This document shows positions 32,508-42,354 of a DNA stretch of 64,000 nucleotides, one piece after another (the first letter of the stretch is position 1; each line of letters starts with the position of its first letter). The DNA lies in contig JAHBWV010000001.1 of the NCBI GenBank assembly GCA_019636845.1, positions 3,410,001-3,474,000 of the forward strand, written 5' to 3'. Both the position numbers and the translations under genes were made by a program. Source of the DNA: Phycisphaeraceae bacterium. GTDB lineage: Bacteria > Planctomycetota > Phycisphaerae > Phycisphaerales > UBA1924. The notes under the pieces are model-generated. The model was given only the letters and a program-made list of their open reading frames with translations. It made no database searches and had not been told where the DNA came from.

Positions 32508-34205
32508 TCACGCATTCTCATTCAACACCGCGAGGAACTCGGTCCAGTTCGCCGCGCTCAGCAGCCGCTCCACCGCCGCCTCATCCTCGCACACATGCGC
32601 CACGCTCGCCAGAAGGCGCAGCTGCAATTCCGCGTTCTCCAGCGGCGTCACGAGCAGGATGATCAGCCGCGCCGGCTGCCCGTCCCGCGCGTCAAAGTCG
32701 ATCCCGCGCCGCGCCCGCCCGATCACCACGATCGGCTGCGCGAGCCCGGGGATCCGCGCGTGCGGAACCGCAACGCCGAGCCCGACCCCGCTCGACACCA
32801 GCCGCTCGCGGGCGCGCGCCGCCGCCGCGATCACCTCCGCATCCAGTGATGCCTTCGACACGGCCGACGCAACCGCCGCCAGCTCCGTGATCGCCCCGTC
32901 GCGATCCGTCGCGCTCATCGCCTGCACAAACTGACGCGGCCCGGCAAAGTCCCAGAACCGCACCGGCTTCACCCGCCCGATCGCGCGCTGCATCAGCGAG
33001 CCGCTCGTCATCGATGTCACCAGCGCCATCACCACCAGCGCGACAAACATCCGCTCGCCGATCAATCCCGCCTCGAGCGCGAGCAGGCCCAGGATGATCT
33101 CCATCGCGCCCCGCGCGTTGAGCCCGAACGCCACGGCCCACGCCTCGCGCCTCTGGAACCCCGTGAAACGCGAGAACAGCACGCACCCGCCCACCTTCCC
33201 CACCGTCGCCACCACCAGCACGATCAGCACCAGCAGCAGATCGAAGTTCTGCAGGAAGTCCACCCTCAGCCCGATCGAAGCAAAGAAGAGCGGCGCAAAG
33301 ATGAACGAGACAAACTGGTCGATCGTCTCCCGCGTGCTCTGGCGGAGGTGCCGCGAATCACCCAGCGCGATCCCGAAGATGAACGCCCCGAAAATCGCGT
33401 GGACCCCCAGCCACTCCGTGAACGCGGCGCACAACGCCGCGCCCGTCGCCGCAAACCCCAGCACGCTCCCCGGCACGCTGGCGTGGGCGTGCAGCCACGG
33501 CAGCGCGCGATCGACCGCCGCACGCCCGAGCGTCAGCATCACCCCCGCGAAGACCAGCGTCATCGTCACCGTCTGCCAGAGCTCCGGCCCGCCCTCGCCC
33601 GCACGCCCCATGAGCGCGAGCACCAGCGCGAACACAAGCCACCCGACGATGTCGTTGAAGACCGCCGCCGCGATGATCGTCATCCCGATGTCCGACTTGA
33701 ACATCTGCAGATCGATCAGGATCTTCGCGACCACCGGCAACGCGCTGATCGCCATCGCCGTCGCGAAGAAGAGCGGGAACGTCAGCTCGCTCGCGTGCAC
33801 CCCCGCATCCATCGTCACCGGTAGCAGCCACGCCAGCGGGAACGCCAACACAAACGGCACCACCATCCCGCCCACACCCACCGACATCGCCGCACGACGA
33901 CGACGCCAGATCGTCGAGAGATCCACCTCCATCCCCGCGACCAGCAGGAACAGCATGATCGCCACCGTCGTCAGCGCGTGCAGCGACACCGGCAGCGGCC
34001 CCTCCGAAGGAAAGAGCGACCCCTGCGCCGACGGCCACACCGCCCCCAGAATCGTCGGCCCCAGCAGAATCCCCGCGAACAACTCGCCGATCACCGCCGG
34101 CTGCCTCAGCTTCCTCGCCAGCTCGCCGAGCAGCCGCGCCGTCCCCAGCAGCACCCCAAGCGCCACAAGCAGCGTGATGATCTCGGAGTGAGTGAGCCCG
34201 TTCAT
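32508..34205 (-). CDS. CPA2 cation/proton antiporter fused to a PTS EIIA-like domain
   Basis: This 565-residue membrane protein has two parts. Residues ~1-400 form the antiporter: 12-13 TM helices, LGELARKLRQPAVIGELFAG near the N-terminus and AAVFNDIVGWLVFALVLA carrying the Asp of the CPA2 transport site. Residues ~430-565 are an EIIA type-2 fold, with ERLVSSGVGLGVAVPHARIP containing the histidine equivalent to the phosphorylation site, and LLVTPLENAELQLRLLASVA. EIIA-Ntr proteins regulate K+ transport elsewhere, so the fusion suggests control of cation flux by phosphoryl state. It overlaps the upstream universal-stress gene by 4 nt. Confidence 0.88.
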   Translation of the reverse strand: MNGLTHSEIITLLVALGVLLGTARLLGELARKLRQPAVIGELFAGILLGPTILGAVWPSAQGSLFPSEGPLPVSLHALTTVAIMLFLLVAGMEVDLSTIWRRRRAAMSVGVGGMVVPFVLAFPLAWLLPVTMDAGVHASELTFPLFFATAMAISALPVVAKILIDLQMFKSDIGMTIIAAAVFNDIVGWLVFALVLALMGRAGEGGPELWQTVTMTLVFAGVMLTLGRAAVDRALPWLHAHASVPGSVLGFAATGAALCAAFTEWLGVHAIFGAFIFGIALGDSRHLRQSTRETIDQFVSFIFAPLFFASIGLRVDFLQNFDLLLVLIVLVVATVGKVGGCVLFSRFTGFQRREAWAVAFGLNARGAMEIILGLLALEAGLIGERMFVALVVMALVTSMTSGSLMQRAIGRVKPVRFWDFAGPRQFVQAMSATDRDGAITELAAVASAVSKASLDAEVIAAAARARERLVSSGVGLGVAVPHARIPGLAQPIVVIGRARRGIDFDARDGQPARLIILLVTPLENAELQLRLLASVAHVCEDEAAVERLLSAANWTEFLAVLNENA

Positions 34206-35197
34206 GTCCCCACCCCGGGCGCGGCCTCACCCTTCTTCAGGCGCCTGAACAGCAGCACCGAGCACGGGAACTGCTCCAGCAGCGTCTCGGTCGGGTGCCC
34301 GAAGAACCTGTCCAGCACGCCCAGCCGCCGATCCGGCGCGGGCATCACCAGAAGATCCGCGCCCACACGCTCCGCGTACCGAGCCGCCTCCTCTCCCCCG
34401 CGCCCCGCCATGCACTCGGTCCGCAGCGCGACGCCCGAACGCTCCAACGCCCCCGCGCCGTCCGCCACGCCCAGCCGCCGCGCACACTCCTCGAGAAAGT
34501 TCGCCAGCTCGAACCGCGTCGCCGTCTGCTGCACGTGCTCCCACCGCTCCGAGTCCGCGCCCGCCGCGCCCGTCGTCTCGCTCATCCGCGCCGAGTAAGG
34601 GTCATACTCGCGCACCACATGCAACTCGCGCGCCCCCGCCCCGATCGCCAGGCGCGCCGCCGCCTCCACCATCGCTCGCGAGCGATCATCAAACATCACC
34701 GACGCCACGATCGTCCGCGCCACGCCCTCCGGCGGGAACCTGTGAATCGAAAGAAACAGCGACCGATCCGCGTTCCGCGCCAGCCGCCTCGCCACCGAGC
34801 CCACGATCCCCGTGAACAACGGATCGCTCTTGAGCGCACCCGCGAACACCAGGTCCGCGTCGATCCGCCGCGCCTCCTCCAGGATCACCCGGTCCGGCGT
34901 CCCCTCGCGCCCGATCACCTCGACCGAGCCGAGCATCGGCTCGTCCCGAGCCCCCTCACGAACGATCTCCACCACGCGCTCCCGCTCCGAACCCGCGTGC
35001 AGGAACGTCAACTCCGACCCGCACGACCGCGCCAGACGCGCCGCCTCCCGCACCACGAGCCCCGCGCTCGGCGAAACCCCCACGCACGCCATCACACGCC
35101 GGAACGCCCCCATCCCGGAGCCGCCCGCGCCACCACCACCCGCCACACCCGCCGCGCTCCCCACACCCTCTGGCCTCGTTTGCGCACCCTCGTCCAT
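34202..35197 (-). CDS. tandem universal stress protein (UspA) domains
   Basis: This 331-residue protein has a Gly-rich N-terminal extension (~1-28). The first Usp domain (~31-165) has RRVMACVGVSPSAGLVVREA and ends VARRLARNADRSLFLSI; the second has RTIVASVMFDDRSRAMVEAA and ends HPTETLLEQFPCSVLLFRR. The ATP-type G-x2-G-x9-G-S/T loop is present in modified form in the first half (GIVGSVARRLARNADRS). Usp domains bind ATP or cyclic nucleotides and often sit with antiporters. Here the coupling with the antiporter-EIIA gene (ATGA overlap) suggests a cytosolic sensor for it. Start: GAGGAG 5 nt before the ATG. Confidence 0.87.
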   Translation of the reverse strand: MDEGAQTRPEGVGSAAGVAGGGGAGGSGMGAFRRVMACVGVSPSAGLVVREAARLARSCGSELTFLHAGSERERVVEIVREGARDEPMLGSVEVIGREGTPDRVILEEARRIDADLVFAGALKSDPLFTGIVGSVARRLARNADRSLFLSIHRFPPEGVARTIVASVMFDDRSRAMVEAAARLAIGAGARELHVVREYDPYSARMSETTGAAGADSERWEHVQQTATRFELANFLEECARRLGVADGAGALERSGVALRTECMAGRGGEEAARYAERVGADLLVMPAPDRRLGVLDRFFGHPTETLLEQFPCSVLLFRRLKKGEAAPGVGT

Positions 35198-35337
35198 CGC
35201 GGCTCCTCTTGCGCACGACCCGGGCCTCGCTCCGCCCGCATCCGCGCGGATACTACGCCGCCGATGCCCGCCCGGAACGGCCAGGATTCACGACCACAAC
35301 TCGCCGCGCCTGTACGCCACACACCCCGCCGCGGCCC

Positions 35338-36792
35338 TCACCGCGACCCGCCGCCCCGCCGACGCTCCAGATCCATGATGAATCGCTTCGCCTCGCCCGC
35401 GAGCACGAACGAACCCGTGACCACGATCAGATCGTCACGCCCCACCGCCCGCGCCGCAAGCCGCAACGCCTCCGGCAGCGTCTCCGCGTGGTCGGCCATC
35501 TTCCCGCTGGACTCAACAAACCGCCGATGCAACTCGCGCGACGCCACCGCACGCGGGCTCGACTCCGAACGCGTGAAAATCACCTTGTCCGCGCCCAGCG
35601 AGACCTTCTCCAGCATCCCGTCAACGTCCTTGTCCGATGCGCACCCGAACACCATCACCATCGAGTCGTACCGCACGTGCGCGCCAACCGCGCGAACCAA
35701 CGCCTGCACACTCTCGGGGTTGTGCGCCCCATCAATCAAGATCCGCGGCGAGCGGCAGATCATCTCCATCCGACCTTCCGCGCGCGTCTTCCGCAAACCC
35801 TCCGCAACCCTCAGCTCCGTCGCCTCGAACCCGCGCGACCGCAGACGATCCAGAATCGCCAGCACAAGCCCGCAGTTGAACGCCTGGTGCTCGCCCTTCA
35901 GCGGCGCGGGCAGGTGCTCGTAACACGACTGCGTCGTCGTCAGCGACACACGCACATGAGGGCCAAGCCCGTGCCCCGCCTCCACGCGATAACTGAAATC
36001 GATGTCCTCCTTCAGCACGCTCAGCGGCACGCCCGCCTCTACCGCCCTCGCCTTGAACACCTCCAGAACCCCGGGCGCCTGAGGCACCGTGATCGCTGGA
36101 ACGCCCTGCTTGAAGATCCCCGCCTTCTCCCCCGCGATCTTCTCCAGCGTCTCACCCAGAAGCTGCGTGTGCTCCAGCTGGATCGACACCAGCCCGCACA
36201 CCTCCGGCGTGATCACGTTCGTCGCGTCCAGACGCCCACCCAGGCCAACCTCGATCACCGCGATGTCCACCGCCATGTCGCGGAAATACTTCAACGCAAG
36301 AGCCGTCAGCAACTCGAAGTACGTCGTCTCCCCGTACCGCTCGCGGATCGATGCCGCCACCGTCGCCACACGACCGAGGCCGATGCGGAACTCCTGCTCC
36401 CCGATCACACCCTGATTGATCCGGATCCGCTCGCGAACATCCACAAGATGCGGGCTCGTGTACAGCCCGGTCGTGTACCCGGCCTCGGCCAGGCACGCCG
36501 TCAGCATCTCGCAGACACTCCCCTTCCCCTTGCTCCCCGCCACGTGAACGAACCGGACCTCACGCTCGGGATTCCCCAGCCCCTCCATCAACGCACGCAT
36601 GCGATCGAGATTGAACGTCTCCGGCCCGACATCCTTCGGACGGATCCGCTCCACGCTCGGGGCTCGATTGAGATGCCCGATCGCATCCGCATACGTCGAA
36701 AAGACAACCGGACGAGTGTCGGACTCCTCCGACCCATCGCTCTCAGCAGCGCGCCGCGTCTTACGCCCGAGTCCCGTTGCACCTGTCCCCAT
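35338..36792 (-). CDS. folC: folylpolyglutamate synthase / dihydrofolate synthase
   Basis: Mur-ligase superfamily enzyme, 484 residues, that adds glutamate to dihydropteroate and folates. Motifs: the P-loop VAGSKGKGSVCEML (~83), LYTSPHLVDVRERIRIN, VIEVGLGGRLDATNV, QLEHTQLLGETLEKIAGEKA and LIDGAHNPESVQALV. The N-terminal ~30 residues are charged and non-conserved. There is no ribosome site before the ATG, but a good promoter ends 9 nt upstream, so the message may have a very short leader. Monocistronic. Confidence 0.92.
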   Translation of the reverse strand: MGTGATGLGRKTRRAAESDGSEESDTRPVVFSTYADAIGHLNRAPSVERIRPKDVGPETFNLDRMRALMEGLGNPEREVRFVHVAGSKGKGSVCEMLTACLAEAGYTTGLYTSPHLVDVRERIRINQGVIGEQEFRIGLGRVATVAASIRERYGETTYFELLTALALKYFRDMAVDIAVIEVGLGGRLDATNVITPEVCGLVSIQLEHTQLLGETLEKIAGEKAGIFKQGVPAITVPQAPGVLEVFKARAVEAGVPLSVLKEDIDFSYRVEAGHGLGPHVRVSLTTTQSCYEHLPAPLKGEHQAFNCGLVLAILDRLRSRGFEATELRVAEGLRKTRAEGRMEMICRSPRILIDGAHNPESVQALVRAVGAHVRYDSMVMVFGCASDKDVDGMLEKVSLGADKVIFTRSESSPRAVASRELHRRFVESSGKMADHAETLPEALRLAARAVGRDDLIVVTGSFVLAGEAKRFIMDLERRRGGGSR

Positions 36793-36801
36793 GGCGATGC
36801 G

Positions 36802-36829
36802 ATTGTACGAATCGCACGATCAAAGCCAA
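36802..36829 (-). promoter_or_regulatory. candidate sigma-70 promoter of folC
   Basis: TTGGCT (36829-36824) and TACAAT (36807-36802) are 16 nt apart. The -10 box ends 9 nt before the ATG. Confidence 0.5.
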
Positions 36830-36943
36830 GAGCAAATCCAACGAACCGATACGAATTCACACCCCCAACGCGCCAAGACCGCGCCGCACCGCGCACTCTC
36901 CACCAATCGTCCACAGCACGCCGCCGAAGCGCTCACCCGGATC

Positions 36944-37432
36944 TCACACCACGGGCTTCCGCGCGTTGATGATGAAGTCGGTCGGCACAACCTCGCCCCC
37001 GCCGGACTTCACCAGCATCGCGATCTGACCCCGGTGGTACGCCCCGTGCAGCAGCACGTGCGTCAGCGAATCCTCGATATGTGTCGTCCAACGCTTCCCG
37101 TCGGTGCTTGCGTAGTCATACGCCTGACGCAGCTTCGCCTCAGAAAGATTCGCCAGCCAGTCCTGCCAATACGCACGAACCTCCGACAACAGTCGCTCAA
37201 GGTCGTTGATCCCGAACCCGGTCGGAAACACGTCCCTCGCCTGCGGCGAGTCCCCCACCGCCTCCGACCCGCCGATCCGACGAAGCCACTCACGCCGCGC
37301 CACCAGCACGTGCGCCATGATCCCGATCGCACGCTCCTGCTCCGGGCCGGGACGCGCAGACCGAATCGCCGAGATCGCCTTCGCGTTCGACTCGTCGTCG
37401 TACTCAAACAAGCGCCGGAATCGCAGGTACAT
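36944..37432 (-). CDS. DinB-like metal-binding four-helix protein
   Basis: This 162-residue protein of the DinB/YfiT superfamily starts at 37432, with GGGAG 5 nt upstream. Helix-borne histidines in RAIGIMAHVLVARREWLRRI, DSLTHVLLHGAYHRGQIA and the H-x3-H spacing of the last motif give the usual three-His metal site. The ending MLVKSGGGEVVPTDFI is typical of the family. Members include bacillithiol- or mycothiol-dependent enzymes; the substrate here is unknown. It is third downstream of topA after a 132-nt gap. Confidence 0.88.
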   Translation of the reverse strand: MYLRFRRLFEYDDESNAKAISAIRSARPGPEQERAIGIMAHVLVARREWLRRIGGSEAVGDSPQARDVFPTGFGINDLERLLSEVRAYWQDWLANLSEAKLRQAYDYASTDGKRWTTHIEDSLTHVLLHGAYHRGQIAMLVKSGGGEVVPTDFIINARKPVV

Positions 37433-37564
37433 GCAAACTCCCTTCACGCCGCGACCAGCCCAGACCTTCCGCCGCCGCGGCAATCCACAGTATGCCAACC
37501 CGACGCAACCAATGAAAGCGCCCCAACCACGATTCACACCACAACAGCGCACAAACGACGCACA

Positions 37565-37960
37565 TCACGCCGTCGCCAGTTCAAGGCACCACCGAGGCCC
37601 GTACACCGTCTGCCTCCCGATCTTCACCTGCGTCCCGAAACGGCCCCGCCTCACCAACCTCACCTCCGACCACGGAATGCTCATCCGAGGCATCCCGATC
37701 CACCGCGCCGTCAGCGACGGATCCAGATGCAAGTACGACGCATCCACCGTCACATGGATCGAGTACCCCATGTTCATCAGCCCGATCTTGAACGACTGAA
37801 ACTCCTTCCGCACCGCACCCGCCTCCGGCTCGACCGCCGGATGCCCAGCCCCCAACTGCTTCAACATCTCCCCGCACGCGCGCAGAATCGCCCACACCAC
37901 AATCGTGTCCACCACCACAAACAGCGTGACCAGAATCGTCGCGATCACCCAGGGAGGCAT
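37565..37960 (-). CDS. small membrane protein downstream of topA
   Basis: This 131-residue protein has one N-terminal TM helix (residues ~4-27, WVIATILVTLFVVVDTIVVW) and a cytosolic beta-rich domain with VDASYLHLDPSLTARW and MSIPWSEVRLVRRG, a pattern reminiscent of membrane-linked PH-like domains. Family not recognised. It starts 16 nt after the topA stop, so it is probably co-transcribed with topA. Confidence 0.65.
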   Translation of the reverse strand: MPPWVIATILVTLFVVVDTIVVWAILRACGEMLKQLGAGHPAVEPEAGAVRKEFQSFKIGLMNMGYSIHVTVDASYLHLDPSLTARWIGMPRMSIPWSEVRLVRRGRFGTQVKIGRQTVYGPRWCLELATA

Positions 37961-37976
37961 GAAACCAGTCTACCCC

Positions 37977-40853
37977 TCACACCCCCACCTCGTCCGCCAA
38001 CACCTCCACCGACTCCTCACCATCACCCGACCCCTCGCCAGACGCCACACCCGCCAACGCATCCACCGTCGGCGCCGACGCAAGGGGCTTCCCAGATGCG
38101 TCCGTCAATGCCCGACCATCCGTCGTCTTCACGATCGGCGCACGATTCGCCAGCTCGTGATGCTCCAGCTTCTTCATCAGGTCCGCGCGCGTGGGCTCAT
38201 CCAACTCCGCCCACTTCCCTCTCCCGCGGCACTTCGGGAACCTCGAGCACCCAAGCCACGGACCACGCACCCCGTTCCGCAGGTTCAAAGGCGACTGACA
38301 CGCCGGACACGGCAACTCCGTCAACAACGCCGGAGGCGACGGCGCAACCACCTTCCCCTTGCGATCAATGTTCAGAATCCCGTCGCACGGATTCGTCTTG
38401 TCCCCGTACCGCGAACACCCCAGGAACGGCCCGAACCGCCCCACACGCTTCGTCATCGGCGCGCCGCACTTGATGCACGCGATCGGCACCGTCTGCGCCG
38501 CCGGCCGCGGCACACCCTCGCGATCCACCGGGCTCGCATAGTTGCACGCCGGATACGTCGAGCACGACAGGAACCGCCCGTTCTTCCCGAACCGATACAC
38601 CGTCGGAGCCCCGCACGTCGGACACTTGTACTCATCCGGCGCAGGCACCAATTCCGCCTTCGCGTGCCCCATCGTCTCGTGCGCGTGCTCCAGCGCGTCC
38701 GTGAACGGACCATAGAACCGGTTGAGCATCTCGACCCAGTCAAGATGCTCCTCCTCCACCTTGTCCAGCTCCTGCTCCATCTCGCGCGTGTACCCGACAT
38801 CCATGATCTTCGGGAACGCCTCCACCAGCTTGTCCGTCACCACCTCACCCAGGTCCGTCGCATAGAACCGACGCTCCTGCTGCTCCACATAGTTCCGGTC
38901 CTGGATCACGCTGATGATCGACGCATACGTCGAAGGACGCCCGATCCCCTCGGACTCCAGCATCTTGATCAGCGACGCCTCCGTGTACCGGGGAGGCGGG
39001 CTCGTGAACTTCTGCACCGGCTCCACGCTGAACGGCGCGAGCCGCTGCCTCTCCGAAACCGCTGGAAGCATCTGCTCGTCCGCCGCCTTCGGCACGCCCG
39101 AAACCCTGTAGAACCCGTCGAACACCAGCGTCCGCCCCGTCGCGCGGAACGTCACCGGACGCTTCGGGTCCTTCCCGCCGCGGATCGTCACCGCCGTCGA
39201 GTCCCACTGCGCCGGCGTCATCTGGCACGAGACAAACCGCTCCCAGATCAGCGTGTACAGCCGGAACTGGTCCTCCGACAGCGCCCGCTTCACCTTCGAC
39301 GGCGGATACTCCAGCGACGTCGGACGGATCGCCTCGTGCGCCTCCTGCGCGCCCTTGTTCGACGATGAATAGAAGTTCGGCTTCTCCGGCAGATACTTCG
39401 CGCCGAACGACCGCTCGATGTACGAGCGCACCATCTCCAGCGCATCCCGCGAGATGTTCGTCGAATCCGTGCGCATATACGTGATCAGGCCGACCGGCCC
39501 CTCGCCCGGGATGTCGATGCCCTCGTACAACTGCTGCGCTGTCTTCATCGTCCGCTGCGCCCCGAAGCCCAGGCGGTTCGCCGCCGCCTGCTGCAGCGTG
39601 CTCGTGATGTACGGCGCGCCGGGGCGCGACGATGTCCGCTTGGTCTCGATCCCCGTGATCTCATACGGCGTCGCCGGATCAACCTCGCCCGTCAGCGTCC
39701 TGATCTGCTGCGCCGGACCGCGCCCCTTCGGATCACGCCTGACGTCGATCCTCACATGGCGAAGCCCCGCCAGCTCCGCCACCTCACGCGCCCGCGCCGC
39801 CAGCCGCTCCCCATCCTCGCCCGCCCGCGCCTCAAGCCCGACCTTCTCCCCCCCCACCTCCACCAACTCCGCCCCGATCCCCCCGCGCTCACCCAGCCAC
39901 GCGTTCTGCATCTTCACCGTCGGCGCGTTCCCCTTCTCATCCCGCCGCGCCATGAACGCCGACCACTCACCCGCCAGCCCCGATGCCCCCGCAACATCCG
40001 CCGTGAACTGCCCCGAGATCGACCACAACTCCTCCGGCACGAACGCCCGGATCTCACGCTCACGCTCCACCACCAGACGCACCGCCACCGACTGCACACG
40101 CCCCGCCGACAACCCCCGCGCCACCTTCTTCCACAAAAGCGGCGACACCTGATACCCCACGATGCGGTCCAGGATCCGCCGCGCCTGCTGCGCGTTCACC
40201 CGATCCTCATCGATCGGATGCGGATTCCCGAACGCCTTCTCGATCTCGCTCTTCGTGATCGCCGCGAACACCACCCGCTTCGCGCTCTTGGAATCCACAC
40301 CCAGCTCCTGCGCCAGGTGCCACGCGATCGCCTCCCCTTCGCGATCCAAGTCCGTCGCGAACCAGATCTCCCGACCCGATGCAAGGCACTCCTTCGCCGC
40401 CCGCTTCAACTCCGCGATCACCTTGTCCTTCCCGGACAGCACCTCATACGTCGGACGGAACCCGCGCTCAAGGTCCACACCAGGCACCGGGCTCTTCACG
40501 CCCTTCGGGTTCTTGCTCGGCAGATCACGCACATGCCCGATCGACGCCACCACCAGATACTGCGGCCCAAGATACTTGTTGATCGTCTTCGCCTTCGATG
40601 GCGACTCCACAATCACCAGATGCCGGTTCTTCCCATCACCCGGCTTCAACCCCAATCCACGCGACGGACCAAACCTCCCCCCACCCCGACCCCCACGACC
40701 CCCACCGCCCCCACCGCCCCCACCCTTTGCCCCACCCTTCGCTCCCGCCGCTTCGCCCTCGGTTGCGCCACCTTCCTTTACACCAGGCGCACCCACACCC
40801 CGCGGCTTCGCCGCACGCTTCGTCCCGCCCGCATTCGAGGCCCGCTTGGCCAT
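37977..40853 (-). CDS. topA: DNA topoisomerase I
   Basis: Type IA topoisomerase that relaxes negative supercoils, 958 residues from the ATG at 40853 (GGGG 5 nt upstream). The N-terminal ~75 residues are Lys/Gly/Arg-rich with a GGRGGRGGGRFG RGG-like tract, unusual for the family. Then come TOPRIM (LVIVESPSKAKTINKYLG; ATDLDREGEAIAWHLAQELG), DRIVGYQVSPLLWKK, and the active-site tyrosine at about residue 459 in GLITYMRTDS. LIKMLESEGIGRPSTYASII follows. The C-terminus has three four-Cys ribbons (CPTCGAP, CIKCGAP, CPACQSP) and a Lys-poor tail. It heads a cluster with the small membrane protein and DinB-like gene. Confidence 0.95.
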   Translation of the reverse strand: MAKRASNAGGTKRAAKPRGVGAPGVKEGGATEGEAAGAKGGAKGGGGGGGGGRGGRGGGRFGPSRGLGLKPGDGKNRHLVIVESPSKAKTINKYLGPQYLVVASIGHVRDLPSKNPKGVKSPVPGVDLERGFRPTYEVLSGKDKVIAELKRAAKECLASGREIWFATDLDREGEAIAWHLAQELGVDSKSAKRVVFAAITKSEIEKAFGNPHPIDEDRVNAQQARRILDRIVGYQVSPLLWKKVARGLSAGRVQSVAVRLVVEREREIRAFVPEELWSISGQFTADVAGASGLAGEWSAFMARRDEKGNAPTVKMQNAWLGERGGIGAELVEVGGEKVGLEARAGEDGERLAARAREVAELAGLRHVRIDVRRDPKGRGPAQQIRTLTGEVDPATPYEITGIETKRTSSRPGAPYITSTLQQAAANRLGFGAQRTMKTAQQLYEGIDIPGEGPVGLITYMRTDSTNISRDALEMVRSYIERSFGAKYLPEKPNFYSSSNKGAQEAHEAIRPTSLEYPPSKVKRALSEDQFRLYTLIWERFVSCQMTPAQWDSTAVTIRGGKDPKRPVTFRATGRTLVFDGFYRVSGVPKAADEQMLPAVSERQRLAPFSVEPVQKFTSPPPRYTEASLIKMLESEGIGRPSTYASIISVIQDRNYVEQQERRFYATDLGEVVTDKLVEAFPKIMDVGYTREMEQELDKVEEEHLDWVEMLNRFYGPFTDALEHAHETMGHAKAELVPAPDEYKCPTCGAPTVYRFGKNGRFLSCSTYPACNYASPVDREGVPRPAAQTVPIACIKCGAPMTKRVGRFGPFLGCSRYGDKTNPCDGILNIDRKGKVVAPSPPALLTELPCPACQSPLNLRNGVRGPWLGCSRFPKCRGRGKWAELDEPTRADLMKKLEHHELANRAPIVKTTDGRALTDASGKPLASAPTVDALAGVASGEGSGDGEESVEVLADEVGV

Positions 40854-41067
40854 ATCACCCCTGCCGATCACACCGAGTTATGCAAACCAGTACCAAACAA
40901 CAGACCCGCCATCACGGCCAACACTTCTCATCCCGTGCGGGTCCATTGAGACACAGTGGAGAGAGAAGCCCCAGGAAACGCCCGAGTCAAGCCACCATTC
41001 AGCGGCCCAATCTATCTCTATGCATGATATTGTGCTCAAATCACCCCAAATGTTCGGTATCCGATCG

Positions 41068-42291
41068 CTATAACGCCGGCGGCTCAACCCTCGCCCCCCG
41101 CTCCCACCGCGTCCTGAGCGACTCCGCGTCATACCCCACCCCGCACTCCGGGCACGCCCCCTCCGCCGCCGACTCCCGCAGGTCATACCCACACTCCGGG
41201 CAGAAGCGATACCCGTGCGCCCGCAGCCGGATCATCCGCGTGTAGTGAGATCCGCTCCGCTTCACCAGCAGCACCGCAAACACCAGCAGCCCCACCACCA
41301 ACGCCGCGCCCAATGCCCCAAGCACCGCCGGATGCAGCGACATGAACCCCACCATCGGGTTCAACAGCGCGAGCACGCCCACCACCACCAACGCCACCAC
41401 CCCGAACCACATCGCCAAGCGCTGAGACCCGCGATCAACACCAAACCCGCCGCCCGCCGTTCCCTTCCCTCCCACCACATGCGCATAACTCCCCTTCCAC
41501 GTCTCCTCGAGCCACCCCTGCGAATACCTCTGCCCACACACGCCGCCCGGCCCAAACCCAGCCCCCCCGACGGGACCAAAGCAGCACGCCTCACCCTTCT
41601 CCGCATCCGACAGCGCGGGCAACTCCACCAGGCACTCCGGACACGTCAGAAACCCGCCCTTCTCAATCCGCTCAAAGTCGCGCCGATCACGCTTCCCCAC
41701 CAGCGTCCCAAGCACGCCCATCATCGGCCCGATCACGATGAATCCCATCATCGCCATCGACCGCGGCAGCACACCCGTCGACACCAGAAACCACGCCGCC
41801 CCCAACCCAAGCACCATCGGCGCGATCGCCATCAGGAACACCGGCGAGAAGACACCCCGCGCCGTCAGGGGCCGCCACCGCTTCGCCCGCGCCGACTTGG
41901 AATCCGTCCGCTCCCAGTGCCTGAGCAGCACATCATGCGTGTACGCGGCCGCGCACGCCGGACACGCGCCAGCATCATCGCACCGGCGTAGATCCGCGCC
42001 GCACGCGGGACAGATCCGATACCAGTACGCCCTCGCTCGCGCGAGCGTGTACCGCCGCGAGCCGACCGCAACCACGATCGGCGCCCCGACGATCACGCAC
42101 ACGCCCGCCACCGCCGCCGCGATCGTCCATCCCACCCCCGGCACCGAGATCGGAAAGAGCGCGCTCGCGAACACGGTCGCGCACACGAACACAACCACCG
42201 GCGCGCCCCAGGCCCGCCACACCAACCGCCACTTGTTTGGATCCTTCCTGCTCACTCGCGACCTCGCCCCATCCCCACGGGGAGACAGCAT
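41068..42291 (-). CDS. membrane protein with three zinc ribbons
   Basis: This 407-residue protein starts at the ATG at 42291 with GGAGGG upstream. Three zinc ribbons (CPACGADL...CPACAAAY; CPECLVELPAL with a distant Cys pair; CPECGYDL...CPECGVGY) alternate with pairs of TM helices. The order is TM2 - ribbon - TM2 - ribbon - TM2 - ribbon, as if a ribbon/helix unit had been repeated. The C-terminal CPECGYDLRES type is the same class of ribbon as in the 9803 protein. No function can be assigned. A head-to-head gene starts 63 nt away on the + strand. Confidence 0.7.
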   Translation of the reverse strand: MLSPRGDGARSRVSRKDPNKWRLVWRAWGAPVVVFVCATVFASALFPISVPGVGWTIAAAVAGVCVIVGAPIVVAVGSRRYTLARARAYWYRICPACGADLRRCDDAGACPACAAAYTHDVLLRHWERTDSKSARAKRWRPLTARGVFSPVFLMAIAPMVLGLGAAWFLVSTGVLPRSMAMMGFIVIGPMMGVLGTLVGKRDRRDFERIEKGGFLTCPECLVELPALSDAEKGEACCFGPVGGAGFGPGGVCGQRYSQGWLEETWKGSYAHVVGGKGTAGGGFGVDRGSQRLAMWFGVVALVVVGVLALLNPMVGFMSLHPAVLGALGAALVVGLLVFAVLLVKRSGSHYTRMIRLRAHGYRFCPECGYDLRESAAEGACPECGVGYDAESLRTRWERGARVEPPAL

Positions 42292-42354
42292 ATCGACCCT
42301 CCACCCCGTCACCGCGAGCCCGTTCTTTGTACCATGTGCGAAGGAGGTTCTGCG

